Origin: Topomyia yanbarensis
Taxonomy: Eukaryota; Arthropoda; Insecta; Diptera; Culicidae
Length of the DNA stretch: 64,000 bases
NCBI RefSeq assembly: GCF_030247195.1
Contig: NC_080671.1
Span: 106,007,845-106,071,844 of the forward strand
Direction: 5' to 3'
This document shows, in pieces, positions 1-12,085 of the stretch. A program made the position numbers and the translations under genes. The notes under the pieces were generated by a model that was given only the letters and a program-made list of their open reading frames with translations, was not told where the DNA came from and made no database searches. The first letter of the stretch is position 1. Every line of letters begins with the position of its first letter.

Positions 1-214
1 CAAAAAGACGCATAGTTTTTTATTGTAGAAATTTTTAACCTTAAGCTTGTTTTTCGAGTTAGAAAAATCTATGTTATGCTACATTATCATCCCGTTTTAA
101 CGAGAGGCTTCAAAATCAACAATACTATACAAGTTAAATCCTAGAAACGTAGATTTTTTTTATTTTCCCGTGTTACTGCAAAAGTAAGGCTAGAAGGATC
201 TTCATTTAAATGAC

Positions 215-735
215 CGGTTTTTTTTATTCATTTCGTTTATTTGATAGGCACAAATGCGTTAGCTTGGCGGTGCCAAATTCTTTTGTTTTTACATTTTGGA
301 TATCTTAAAACTAGGTGGTTACAACGTTGAAATATTTTTACAAAAGAAAAGAAAGTTTACAGCTATCTTAAGACTAGAAATAAGATTCAATATACAAGAG
401 AGGGCCAAATAATTTTTTTATGAAAAATTTTAAAACAAGGGATTCAGTTTGATATACAAGAGGGGAAGTAATAGTATTTTACGCAATATTTTACAGTTAT
501 CTTAAAACTAACAATATAGCCTAGTACACAAAAGGGGGAACAAATATTTATGAGAAATTTCACAGATATCTTAAAACTAGGGATACAATTCTATTTACAA
601 GATGGAGGACAAGAGTTTCAATAAAGAGCAAAAATTATAGCTATCTTAAAACTAGGAATACAGAATACTTATTTGATTTTTTTAACGAAAACTTATGCTT
701 GGTCAAGATATTCAGAGGGTGGCTTATTTCCACAT
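215..735 (-). repeat. Interspersed repeat copy A, LINE 3'-end-like with internal monomers
   Basis: The stretch starts with an oligo-T run and a block reading toward GGCGGTGCCAAATT. It then carries four or five degenerate units of about 100 bases, each with TATCTTAAAACTAG followed by ATACAATT and TATACAAGA-like words. The same block order is seen at 28660-29540 and, reverse-complemented, at 45180-45492. Read on the minus strand, each copy ends in AATAAAC...GAATAAAAAA, which looks like a retrotransposon 3' end with a poly(A) tail; that is why it is placed on the minus strand. The family name is unknown to me. Bases 1-214 and 736-1059 hold nothing I can name. Confidence 0.6.
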
Positions 736-1063
736 CAGTGTAGCAGCAGTTGTATCAAGGACAGAGGAGAGAAGGCGTATGGTGACAGGGAAAGAAGAGC
801 AAAAACTGTTTCAAGCCTATTAGATATGTTAGCATTACAATTGTAACCGAATGTTGATGCATCATACACAATGATTAACAATAAAAATTTCGTTCGTGTA
901 TTTATTCTAAATGCTCCAGCTTTAAACTGGTTTGGCAATGAACAATTAATTTTCGTGATTTATGAAAACTTAGAACTTTCAGTGATTTGGATAGGCTAAG
1001 TATTGGGCTACGGATGTTACGTTCGCGACGGCGTTTGTTTCGGCAACTCGTCACAGTACATGG

Positions 1064-1410
1064 TGTTACCAAACCTGGCAGCACTGACGGCAAAGCACAT
1101 AGCGAACCCCCCGGTCGGAAACCGCTAGTCTGCGTTCGAATGAGCCCGATCAGAAACGTCACTAGCTCTATCAGCTACAACGAGCAAAACGTCATCGACA
1201 GGGAAATAAGCATTTAATGCAAGTCACCTTCGGCAGTCAGAAGCAGCATTTTTTATTGAATTGTTGGGTTACTTACTTAGAAGACCAAACTGTAGGTAAA
1301 TGAAATATTATATTTGATGAAAACTATAAATATATTTTTTCTCGTTCAGCTTAAAGAACACGGCATAAATAGCGGTTCTAATTGGAGGTCCGAAAATCTA
1401 ACCTAACAAG
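1064..1410 (+). repeat. 5' LTR of BEL-1
   Basis: It matches 5103-5441 almost throughout. Differences include a 9-base segment (around 1168-1176) absent from the right copy and a few substitutions. The end is placed at ACAAG because both copies agree up to there and because this leaves the ATGG duplication outside. A conventional TG...CA end would fall two bases earlier. Confidence 0.9.
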
Positions 1411-1449
1411 CTTTAAGAGTTTGTTATCGAGTTACCTCTGGAGGAAAGG

Positions 1450-3104
1450 ATGCCGGAAACGGATAAATTCGACTGCAAAGTCTGCCGCCGGTCAAACAAC
1501 CTGGACGATATGGTGTTTTGTCCGGGATGTGAGGAATGGATCCACTACCAGTGCGCTGGTGTCGATAGTACCGTAGCAGACAAAAGTTGGCTGTGCGAAA
1601 AATGTTCAGCTCGTACATCGGAACACGTGACATCGGCGGGAGGAATTCCCGTAATTAACTCTCCCGCTATACCGTCTGGCTTGCCGACGATCGCGACAAC
1701 AACCGATACGACAAATTCCAGTCGTTCGCTACTGACCGAGCAGGCAAGGGCAAACCTCCAATGGATCCAAGAGCAGAGAAGTACACTTGAGCGGGAGATA
1801 GAGGAGAATCTTATAAGGGCTGATTTCTTCACCCTCGCTTAACTTTTAAACCAGGCTCACCAGTACGTTTAAACCTGGCTTAAATGATAAGCGAGGGTGA
1901 AGAAATCGACCCTAATTGAAACGAAGCGGAAGAAGTTGGAGCTGCATCGGCTAGCCAACACAGCCATTATGGGGATATTTGATCAGACGAGGGAGAGCCT
2001 TCGACGGGCATGAATGAACCTGCTACGACCGGCGTCGTTAGTGAAGGGAACTGGATGCAAAGAATGGTTGATGAGATGAAGAATCTATCGATTATTCAGG
2101 GGAGCACGGCGACAGGGGCGGTCAAGTCCACGTACGGCCATAGTTCCACACCGACGACCACAGGGACTGTTAAGTGCTTTTGATCCGTCTCTTTCGCCGA
2201 CACTACTGGGTGCTGGAGCTGGCACAACGTATCTTCCTCCAAACGTAATTTCCCCCCGTTCAGCTTACTATTGCTTCATCACAAACGCCAGTGTGCACAC
2301 AGCCCACGAGTGATTATTTTTTTCATCCTGGAATAAACCAACTAGTCTCGGTAGTCGAGTGCCTGTAATGACGTGCCACGGAAGTTCCGATCAAACCAAA
2401 GTTGGGACAGCCTGTCCTACGATTCCAACAGTTAGTTATCCCTCTCATTTTTCGGGATTGGTGGCCAGTACGGGCCTAGCTGGATCAGGCAACCTGCCAG
2501 CAGGTTTGTTTCGGCAACCGCAACAATTTCTCGGGTTACTGTACAATGTGGACTCAATGAGTGGGGTTCAGTCAACCGCCCCGCTCCCTCAATACCCCCC
2601 CGGGCGTATGTTTATCGATGGAGGCATTGGCGGTGAACAGTTTACACATCCACTACCGTTTCCTGGTCGTATAGCGAGCGCCATTGCAGCCGGTAGGGGA
2701 CCGCCAATGCTAGGGAACCCAGTTCCAGAGCTTCCACGGATGTATGATCCAGTTCGTCTTTCACAAGCGACCCCCACTCAGCAACAATTGATGGCAAAAC
2801 AGGTTATGCCAAAGGACCTCCCGCCTTTTAGGGGAGACCCAGAGGATTGGCCTCTATTCTATAGTGCTTATATGAACTCAACAACAGCGTGTGGTTACTC
2901 GGACGTCGAAAATTGGGCCAGACTACAAAGAGCTCTACAGGGCAAGGCGTTCGAATCGGTAAAGAGTCGACTGCTGCTCCCAGCGTGTGTACCACAGGTT
3001 TTATCTACGCTTTACATGTTGTACGGACGACCCGAACTGATCATCCAAACACTGCTGAACAAAGTTCGTGAGACCCCGGCCCCAAAGTCGGACCGACTGG
3101 ATAC
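1450..3104 (+). pseudogene. BEL-1 Gag remnant with N-terminal PHD finger
   Basis: The ATG at 1450 opens a 130-codon frame whose residues 9-52 form a PHD zinc finger: Cys9, Cys12, Cys24, Cys27, His32, Cys35, Cys49 and Cys52 give the C4HC3 ligand order, with the usual Trp before the last Cys pair. A glutamate-rich, probably helical segment follows and is cut by the hairpin element at 1817-1912. The frame then degenerates. A second open stretch (2359-3114) is proline- and glycine-rich and ends in a capsid-like region starting near LPPFRGDPEDWP, which resembles the equivalent region of the second BEL (LPEFSGSPEDWP). The frame stops at the deletion junction. PHD fingers read histone tails in other proteins; a chromatin-targeting role here is inference. 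Confidence 0.8.
1817..1912. mobile_element. 96-base hairpin MITE with TAA target duplication (copy 1)
   Basis: The two halves are inverted repeats: GGGCTGATTTCTTCACCCTC at the left and its near-complement at the right, with a short inner loop. TAA precedes it (1814-1816) and TAA follows it (1913-1915). A second copy at 63143-63237 is flanked by TTA on both sides. A 3-base TWA duplication with G/C-rich terminal repeats is typical of Tourist/PIF-Harbinger MITEs, so that class is inferred. It lies inside the Gag frame of BEL-1 and so inserted after that element. Confidence 0.85.
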
Positions 3105-3116
3105 TTCACGCTAGTT

Positions 3117-5054
3117 ATGGCTAAGGCAAAGGTAGCACCATTAAAGGCTTTATCAGTACCTCACCTGGAGCTGATGGGTGCTCTGCTAGGGGCAAGACTG
3201 GCAAAGACAGCCTGCGAATATCATACGTTTCCTATTTGTCGACGAATAATGTGGACTGATTCAGAAACAACCCTGGCTTGGATTCAGTCCCAACACTGCC
3301 GTTACAGACAATTCGTAGCCTTCAGAGTAGGGGAGATCCTTAGCAAGACGGAAGCAATCGAGTGGAGGTGGCTCCCTTAACGACACAATGTAGCCGATGA
3401 AGCCACCAAATGGGGAAAAGGTCCCAGTACAAATGTCCATTCGCGTTGGTTTCGCGGTCCCGACTTCCTATACTTGCCGGAAGTGGAATGGCCGAAAAGG
3501 ACATCAAAGAAACCGCCGGAGACGGAGGAAGAGCTGCGGTCTTGCCTAATGCATCGAGTGCTGATCGTCGATGACGTCATCCGTTGGAGTAACTTCTCCA
3601 AATGGGAGCGTGTACTGAGAGCGGTAGCTTACGTCCATCGCTTCGCAGTTAACTGCCGTCATCGAATTCAGAAGCAGCCAGCTGTGGCGGGTATCCTGAA
3701 TCAAGAGTAATTGCAGAGGGCGGAAAACAGTCTCTGGCGTTTAGTGCAAGCCTCAGTATACTCGGACGAAGTAGCGGGGCTTAAACATCGAAACGAGAAC
3801 TCCAAAGGGAACATCGAGAAAACAAGTCCCGTTTACAAACTGACACCTTTTCTGGATGAGCCTGGTGTGATGCGGGTCTCCAGTCGTATTGGCACCGTGC
3901 CCTTTGTTACGTACGATTTCAAGTTCCCGATCATCTTACCACGTGACCACCCGTTAACGGAGTTACTCGTCGGATGGTACCATCGCCGATATTTACACGT
4001 CAACCACGCGACGGTGTACAACGAAATTATTCAACGTTTCCACGTTTCTTGTCTTCGCACAGTAGTTAGAAAAATAGCGAAGAATTGCCAAGTTTGTAGG
4101 GTTTTTAGGGCTGCGCCAGCTGTGCCGAGGATGGCACCCCTGCCAGAATCTCGTTTCGCTGTTTCGATGCGTCCATTCTCTTATGTCGGCTTAGACTACT
4201 TCGGACTCGTTCCGGTTAGAGTTGGTCGCAGCTGCACTAAAAGATGGGTTGCTCTATTTACGTGCCTCACGGTGACAGCCGTACATCTGGAAGTTGTCCA
4301 TTCACTGACAACGGAATCCTGCAAGATGGCCGTTCGTCGGTTTGTAGCACGCCGTGGATCACCAATCGAAATCAGGTCTGACAACGGGACTAATTTTCTG
4401 GGAGCTAGCAGGGAATTAAAAGAACAAATTGAAGCGATCGGGAAGCAGTTGGCGGAGACGTTTACCAATGCAACCACTAAGTGGGTTTTCAATCCACCAT
4501 CCGCTCCCTATTTCGGCGGCTCTTGGGAGCGTCTTGTGAGATCGGTCAAGACGGCTCTGGGATCAATGACCGTCGAACGGAATCCAGATGAGGAAACGTT
4601 AGTGACCGTCGTCGCGGAGGCCGAGTCTATAGTAAACTCTAGGCCGTTAACAACTATTCCACTGGAGAACCCTAACCAGGAAGGACTTACACCTAATCAC
4701 TTCATCCTTCTAAGCTCGAGCGGAATCACACAGCCGCCCAGAACTATACCCGAGACGTTGAGGATCACTCGTACAAATTGGAATATGGCCAGACAACTGC
4801 TGGACCGGTTTTGGAGACGGTGGATCAGAGAATATCTCCCAACTATCGCGAATAGAACCAAATGGTTCGAAGAAGTGGAGCCGGTGAAGGTGAATGACTT
4901 GGTGACGATCGTCAACGAGAACCAGCGCAACGGATGGACCAGAGGACGTATCCTGTCGGTGATTCGAGGAAACGATGGACGTGTCCGACAAGCAACAGTA
5001 CAAACGACGAGCGGAGTACTCCGGCGTCCAGTGTCTAAACTGGCAGTGCAGTAG
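3117..5054 (+). pseudogene. BEL-1 Pol remnant: RNase H tail and integrase
   Basis: A single reading frame runs from the deletion junction to just before the right LTR, broken only by TAA at 3378-3380 and TAA at 3708-3710. The first part matches the later RNase H of BEL Pol (MWTDSET, then VADEATKW after the first stop). From 3711 to 5054 the frame is open for 447 codons and holds a zinc-binding His/Cys region, the integrase core with Asp in LDYFG, Asp in RSDNGTNF and Glu in GGSWERL, and the C-terminal BEL domain ending at a stop 48 bases before the LTR. The catalytic triad is present. The product lacks reverse transcriptase and protease. Confidence 0.88.
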
Positions 5055-5102
5055 TAACGCGGAGTCATGGCCGGGAACGGAAGTGCGTTACGGGTCGGGG
5101 AG

Positions 5103-5441
5103 TGTTACCAAACCTGGCAGCACTGACGGCAAAGCACATAGCGAACCCCCCTGGTCGGAAACCGCTAGTCTGCGTTCGAATGAGGCCGATCAGAAACGTC
5201 ACTAGCTACAACGAGCAAAACGTCATCGACAGGGACATAAGCATTTAATGCAAGTCACCTTCGGCAGTCAGAAGCAGCATTTTTTATTGAATTGTTGGGT
5301 TAATTACTTAGAAGACCAAACTGTAGGTAAATGAAATATTATATTTGATGAAAACTATAAATATATTTTTTCTCGTTCAGCTTAAAGAACACGGCATAAA
5401 TAGCGGTTCTAATTAGAGGTCCGAAAATCTAACCTAACAAG
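5103..5441 (+). repeat. 3' LTR of BEL-1
   Basis: This is the right-hand copy of the 1064-1410 repeat, starting TGTTACC and ending ACAAG, followed directly by ATGG, which matches the bases before the left LTR. The upstream purine-rich GGGTCGGGGAG is a candidate polypurine tract. Confidence 0.9.
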
Positions 5442-5445
5442 ATGG

Positions 5446-7635
5446 AAAAACCTCTCTCGCATCAGATATTTTGCATAGTTCTATCTTTGATGGCAAAAAA
5501 ATCTAATCATTAAACTAAATAATATGGGAAGAAATATAGTAGAAGCAACTATATTTGTATGTTCGTTGAATGAATAATAATAAAGTTGATTATTCTTTAT
5601 TTCATGAGCTGTTCTTCAAGTCATATATTTTCTTATTAGACAATTGAAACATACATGTATGTAATCATTATCAAAATTATATGTGTATTGTCTAAACCTA
5701 ATTACAAATGAGTTTCCTCGTGCTAAATGATCGCTTCTTTTACTTGAGCAAAAATTCTACAAATTAATGCGGTAGGATAAAATGTTGATCGAGTTTGGTC
5801 AGCAAACAGCGTACTTTTACAACACAAAATTCTTTTAGTTGTACATCAACATGATGGAATGATGGAAAACGATTGGATAACAAAAAATCATATTTTTGAT
5901 TTTGACGTCATTTTATTAATTGCTTCGGGATGACGAAATATAGTGCTTTTACTCTTTACACAAAAAATATGAAATGTACCGGTTTATCCGAATCATTTAC
6001 TAGCAATTGTCGAATTAATGTGCCAATGCTACCATTGGTTATCATAGCACATAATGCGGCGTCGTTCGTGTGTTTCCTGGTACAATACGACCTTTGAGTG
6101 GTTCAAGTGAAGCTCGTTTTCCATATGACTAGGAAATAGAATATATTAAAACTATTATGAAATTATTTAATTTTTTTTTCTCGGCACTAGATCTCATTTT
6201 CATCTCATTCTAGTACTATGAAACCATTCCCATAGTCAGAAATTCGAGTGACAGGTAGAAAGAGAGCTTTATAAATACGTTCTAGAAAATAAACCAAAAA
6301 TATTCTCAATCTGCGGATTCCATCGCCTTGTGCGACAACATTGACACAGTACTAACACAATTTGCCTCCAGAAGGCACCACTAAGCTGAACATTTTTTTC
6401 TTCTCCCGAATAAATACCAAAAGTATCATGGTTCAAAATAAAACACGATCGACGATATCTGCTTCGGGTATTTCCTCTAACCCATTCACGGCAATTATCA
6501 TGTGTTAGACTATTACTTTGTTTTCCGCAAAATTATCGCAAATTCATCGCTGATAATTACTATGAAAGCAATTTTCCTATTCATTAGGCAGCTGCAATAG
6601 CGAACGTGAAGTTCGGGCAGAAACGAGAGTGAAAATCGAGGAGGTAAGTAAGGGTAATGATTACAAGGAAACGTATTGGTTGTAAAATATTCTTAGATTG
6701 TTTATCTACTGAGATTGTCTATAAAAAACTCTATTTTCGATCTAGTAAGGGCGGCCTACTTAATAGCATATGTTAACAGACAGCCAGTACCACAAATAAT
6801 GAAACAAATACTAAAATACTCAAATATGTTTGTAAGCATGTTAACATGCTAGCATGCAACGTTAAAAAATAAATTTTGGAAAAAAAAAATCCAGAAATAA
6901 ATGATGGTATTCAGTTTGGTATTGTTTAACACAGGCATATTCATCCCTTATAAAGCTTTTAACGACCCATTGTTAAAGCTGCACGCATACGAAATGACAG
7001 GAACACACCACAAAAAATTCTCACTCTGGATTTTGCTCTAGGTACTCCAACTCGACAACAGCCACAGCGTTTAAATAGGTAGAACAAAATCAATAGTGAT
7101 TATCTTTTGAGGCATGTGTCCTGTCGCCTCATGTGCGAATAGCTTTAAGTTAGTTTTTCATGGAGCTGGAACAATGGAAATAGGTTCAAATCAGATTTTC
7201 GGTGCTGGAGATATATGTTAACGAGCATTTATAACATCATGGAATTAAAATAACTAAAACGCTATCAGTATTGATATTGAAATTCGAAAATAATATGTAA
7301 CCTAACAATCTGTTTAGAGAGTCATCACAGCCGATTTCTAGCGTCCATGACATATAAAGGAACAGTACAACGATCCTATTTACAATTAGTATTCCTTTTT
7401 GAAACATATTCGAATCTGAAACTTAAACAATGAAAGAATGCTGCGTTCAAAAAGCCACGCGTTGAAAAATACGCGTGGGATGTATCATACGTGTAACTGT
7501 ACGGTGCTATAAATATTTACGCTTGATATTTGTGCTAACATAGTTAATTGGACTTAAATTAAATTGATGCTCTCGTTTATGATTTACATAAGGCCACATT
7601 TCGGCTACTATAATTTATCCGGATAGTTTTTTTTA
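5446..7635. other. AT-rich stretch without recognised genes
   Basis: No open frame of any weight and no repeat shared with the rest of the window was recognised. A short palindrome (GCATGTTAACATGC) lies near 6836. A purine-rich segment followed by GAGGTAAGTAAG near 6640 would make a good splice donor, but no exon partner is seen. Confidence 0.4.
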
Positions 7636-8640
7636 TTTGAAGCCAATTCAGAGACAGTATGTTTTCCAACTCTCGACAATTGGCCGATGGCGTGGCGATG
7701 CTAGTCCAAGTTACTATTACGTAAAGCAGCTTATTTTAGACGGCTCTACGTGTCCTGTCAAACCTTCAGCTAGACATGACGAAACTCAGTGCATGGAAAT
7801 TAGCACTTCCTTCAAAAGGCAATACGTCCTATGGCTTCAACGAATTCAAGCATGCGAAAGCCGATCATAAAAAGGCAGGGAAGACTTTTTTTCCGCTCCA
7901 CGAAACTGTTCGGGGCCAACGCGCTGGAAGTACTAGCTTTTAACAAACAAGGTAAAGAGAGCTATCCGGTAGGGCAGGCAGCGGAAACGTCGAGCAAAAC
8001 AAAATAGTTTCCGAACTTTTTTGCTGCTAGCCGGTTTTAGACGATGTAGCTTTAAATAGCTGCTTGCAAACAATGGCAATGCCAATTTGGAGAGATTGTT
8101 GAACAGATTGATCCCTTTCACTTTCGCATCGACATCGCCGTCGCATGCGTGTCGAGAATTGATTAATAGCTACAGCCAGGCGCTCTGCAGTGCGTGTAGT
8201 TCGATTGACGATCGAGATGGATTGTGACCACAGTGGATCCAATGTTGAAGTTCTGTTTGTGACCAGCTGGAAGATGGTTCGTGTGACATTTCGAATTAGC
8301 ATAACATTAACGCCACCTCAAGGTTCTGTATAGTGCGAAAGAAGACTGTAGTTTCTCTGCAGGTGAGGGTATTTCTTCGTTTCGCTTTGCCACGGTGTAG
8401 TGTAGTAGGTAACTCGCGGCATCGATTATGCTATTTTTCAAGTATTTTTCTATGCTTTTTACGCGCGTGATTTCTGCGATAGATGAAGTACGCGAGTCTA
8501 CTAATGGCATGATAATTTCCATTGTTGTGGCACCGTGGATGGATCTGGCTGGTATTTTTATCGAGGTGTAGCTTTCGCTAGTGTTTGGCAATGACGTAAT
8601 TAGTAATACGTTAATTTGAATCATGTTGGTAGAACAAAAC
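7636..8640. other. GC-richer stretch with unassigned open frames
   Basis: Base composition rises compared with both sides. Two adjacent minus-strand frames (8624-8307 and 8302-8027, about 105 and 91 codons) are open but in different phases and resemble no family I recognise. They could be remnants of a mobile element or host sequence; there is no start context, splice site or motif to decide. Confidence 0.25.
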
Positions 8641-9539
8641 CCTTCCAGGATTGTGGAGAAACTTTCATATTTATCTTTGCATGTCCCAGCGACAAGCGAA
8701 GAATTGAGTTACTAATTAAGTATTACATTACATGCTGGCACTTCAGGTCGTCAAACGGTGAGATAACATAATTCTCACAAGTCCCTTATCTCATGCGGTA
8801 ATTGTTCTGAATCGCGGCTTTTTCGAAAAAAGGGGTAATTTTGTGTGGAAATGGTTCTAAATGGCCTATTTTACAACAAGCAATAAAAAAATTCGGGGGG
8901 AAAGCTTTAAAGTAGTTTAAACTGGAAAAATAAGTTTTTCCCCCATACATTTATAACAGTGGCATTGCGCATGAGAAAGTGACGCTAAGGGCGAAGGTAG
9001 TGTGATGCGGCTTGGCCTCATAGTCGAGTCCAAGGATTCGAAGCGGCGCAAAGCCGCTGGTAACCCGCTGGACGAGGTGGTCTTCATTTTGCCATCGAAG
9101 GGTGCAATCATACCTGTAATCCACTCGTTTGCCCGGTATACTCAAACATAGGGGCTATCGCTGAGCGGCAGCGAAGTCGGACAGCACTGGAATGAAGCGA
9201 TGTGGCGTAGCCACACTCGGCACTTACACCCATAGGCATGATACTGTACCTTGATGTGGTCCGGGGGCTTTTCCACCAAAGCAGTATTACAGTGAATATA
9301 TCACAGAAACTTGGGTTACGATTATTTTCTTTTTAGTTAAGCTACATTGTGATCAATTTTAGTACTTAACTTGGCGACCTTTATTATTCACTGCCATGCT
9401 CAAATAATATACAATGTGGGTTTAGGGCCCAATTCTCTCTGCAGGCAACCTTCTTTTGTTGCTATATTTTCGGTTGGATCCATGCTAACACTCACTAACA
9501 CAAGTTGCTTGTTCTCTCGTACACACTAGCAATCTCTCG
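8641..9539. other. Intergenic stretch with a GC-rich island at 8960-9260
   Basis: The island (about 300 bases, clearly richer in G+C than its surroundings) has no recognisable reading frame or RNA fold that I can support. It may be a truncated repeat. The remainder is AT-rich and featureless. Confidence 0.25.
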
Positions 9540-12085
9540 TTTCAAACGTACAAACGTGGCCTACGCGATGGCACAAACCTGGTCACAAATACGAACGTCC
9601 GCGATTTCGCCAATATTCAAACACCCCGATTAATTAGGTGAACGTTGGAACCTAAGAACCTAAGCTCGCACAATTATGAATCGGTCACGTCCGGAAGTCT
9701 CCGCCCTTGATCCTAGCAGTCCGAATTCATGCCATTAGTTGGACCAATAGAAATAAAAACTAGACTAGACGCGATCATTGAAGAATACGCGAACATGCGA
9801 ATGACCACACGCTTATAAAAATAATGTGTACATACATACTAGCACACGCGACAAAAACGTCCACATACAAACGCTCGAGTCCTTCGCTATCATCCACGCA
9901 CGACCACACCCACGATCTCGTAAAAAGTATAACATCCCGGTGACTAAGTGAATGGTTTAGCACTTATAAATTAACAATCCCGGTCTCGATAGTGAACCTC
10001 CAAATGCCCGTGTTCGCGCGATCATGAATCGGTTTCTTCCGGAATCCCCTTTTCTCGGCCCTAGTAGCATAAGTCCAATGCCTTCAGGTGGACCAATCAA
10101 AATACAATGCTCATATCCACTAAACTACATAAAAATCTAATGTATACACACAAAGTCACACATACGCGACAAGCAAATATAAAAATGCTTGAGCCCTTCG
10201 CGACCATCCACGCAACCTATACCCGCGCTCTTCCAGACATTATAACATCCCGTTGATGATATGAACGTCTGAGCACTTGTAATCACTCAAACGCGGTCTC
10301 AAGCGTAAACCTACAGTCCCCCGCACTCGCGCGATCATGAATCGTTCACGTCCGGAAGTCTTTATCCTCGATTCCAGAAGTCTGGGTCCATGCCTTCAAT
10401 TGTCAATTTAAAAGAAAGCTCTCATATACACTGGACAACACGGTCCATGGCGACATGACCGGGAAATCTAGTGATATGGAGTAACTCACTCCCTGTCAGA
10501 ATATGATCCGTACACCGAACACTAAATATCAGAATGACGGTCCGCGTGGCACATACACCGAGCACACGCGACAAGCACGTCAACAAACGATACTTCAGAT
10601 CTTCGCGATCATCTACGCACGCCTACATTCGCGATCGCAACACTCCGGTAAAAACGTGAACGTTTTAGTACTTACGAAGTTACAAACGCGGTCTCAAACG
10701 CGAACCAGCAAACGCGCGCGATCATGAATCGGTCACTCTTTATCCTCCATTCTAGTAACTTCGGTCCATACATTCAGTTATACAAATCGAAAAATAAAGC
10801 TCATATCCACAAGGTAACACGTTCCTTGGCGACATGACTGAGAACTCTAGTGATATGTAAGAACCCATTTTTTTCTAGAATCTGAACCGCACATTAAAAT
10901 TAAAATAAGTATCAGATTCACGGTCCGATCATTCTAGAATACACGCGAATATGCGAAAGCAAACAGCATTTATATAGAATATTTGCACGTTACATACACG
11001 TTAGCACACGCGACATACAAAGGCACACGCGATCGAACACGTTAACGTACAAATGCTCGAGCTCTTCGCGATGATACACGCGATCGCAAGTCCCTATGCC
11101 CGCACATACGTGAACCGTACAATGAATATCACATTCAGAGTCACGGCCAGCTACAATTGGTCTAAAGCAGTGTTTTAGTGGGTGACATTGCCTGTCTCGT
11201 CTGCAAATTGTAGTATGTGATTCTGACGGGGAGCCCTTCCGAGAACCTAGCTCTACAGCTCCAGTAGCCACATTCTGACAGAGAGTGAGTTACCCTATAG
11301 CGCTAGAGTCCTTGGTTATGTCGCCATGTAACGTGGTGTCCAGTGGATATGAGAGCTTTGTTTTTTCAATTGATCCAATTGAAGGCATGGACCTAGTCTG
11401 CTAATATCAAGGATAGCAACAAACGGAAGTTACCGATTCATGATAGTGCGACCGCGGAAGTTTTTAGGTTCACGCTTGAGACAGCGTTTGAAAATTTATA
11501 GGAGCTGAGACATTCACTTTATCACCGGGATGTTATCATGTTTACGAGATCCCGGGTGTAGGTTCCGTGGATGGTCGCGAAGGGCTCAAGCATTTGCATA
11601 TTAACGTGTTTGTCACGTGTATGTGACTTTGCGTGTATAATTTCGATTTAAAAATCATGTTGCGTGTATTTTTAATGATCGCGCGCGGACTGCCAATCTA
11701 ATGCTTAATTTTTAGTGTATGGTACAGATGGTAAAAGAGAATCAGTTTCCCCATATCACTAGCGTTCCAGGTGATGTCGCCATGGAACGTGTTGTCTAGT
11801 GAACATTCTAGCATCATTTTTTGTTGGTTCAACTGGAGGCAATAGTCTAAGCTGCTAGGACCGCGGTTGGACTTCCAGACGTGGTGGGTGGCGCGTTTCA
11901 AGATCGCGCGAGTGGTGGGTTAATGTTTGAGACCGCGTTTGTAAGTTTATAGATGTTACGTTTACTTAACTACAGGGGTGTTCTAATGTTGGCAAAATCG
12001 AGGTCGTATGTGTAGAGGATTGCAATTGCATGGTCGCGTTTGTGACCAGGTTTGTGTAATCGCGAAGGACACGAGCGTTTTTGCG
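9540..12085. mobile_element. Foldback-like element with tandem monomers in inverted arms (copy 1)
   Basis: Left of about 11271 the sequence repeats units of roughly 310-390 bases, each carrying CGCGATCATGAATCGG, TCACGTCCGGAAGTC, ACACGCGACA and TTCGCGATCATC-type words (ATGAATCGG near 9676, 10024, 10336 and 10724). Right of that point the same words run in the opposite orientation (CCGATTCATGAT near 11433, TCGCGAAGGGCTCAAGC near 11576). The outer ends also pair: CACAAACCTGGTCACAAAT at 9569-9587 is the complement of a segment near 12035-12055. Long inverted arms built of tandem repeats are the hallmark of foldback elements. No transposase frame is seen. A one-armed relative lies at 48053-49560. 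Confidence 0.75.

Larger units (their letters stand above)
1064..5441 (+). mobile_element. Degraded BEL/Pao LTR retrotransposon (BEL-1)
   Basis: Two direct repeats of about 340 bases, both starting TGTTACCAAACC and ending CCTAACAAG, bracket Gag and Pol remnants, so this is an LTR element. ATGG stands directly before the left LTR (1060-1063) and directly after the right one (5442-5445), a plausible 4-base target duplication. The order Gag (PHD finger, capsid-like region), RNase H remnant, integrase and C-terminal domain is that of BEL/Pao elements. Compared with the second BEL in this window, protease, reverse transcriptase and early RNase H are missing: Gag is fused to RNase H near 3104-3117, a loss of roughly 2.6 kb. 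Gag is also interrupted by a 96-base hairpin element. It cannot be autonomous. Confidence 0.9.

Noticed and set aside
5446..7635. Splice-donor-like GAGGTAAGTAAG near 6640 as a host exon
   Set aside because: No coding frame or partner acceptor was found.
9540..11270. Centromeric-type satellite
   Set aside because: Only four or five monomers, followed by the same monomers in inverted order and paired tips; a foldback element fits better.
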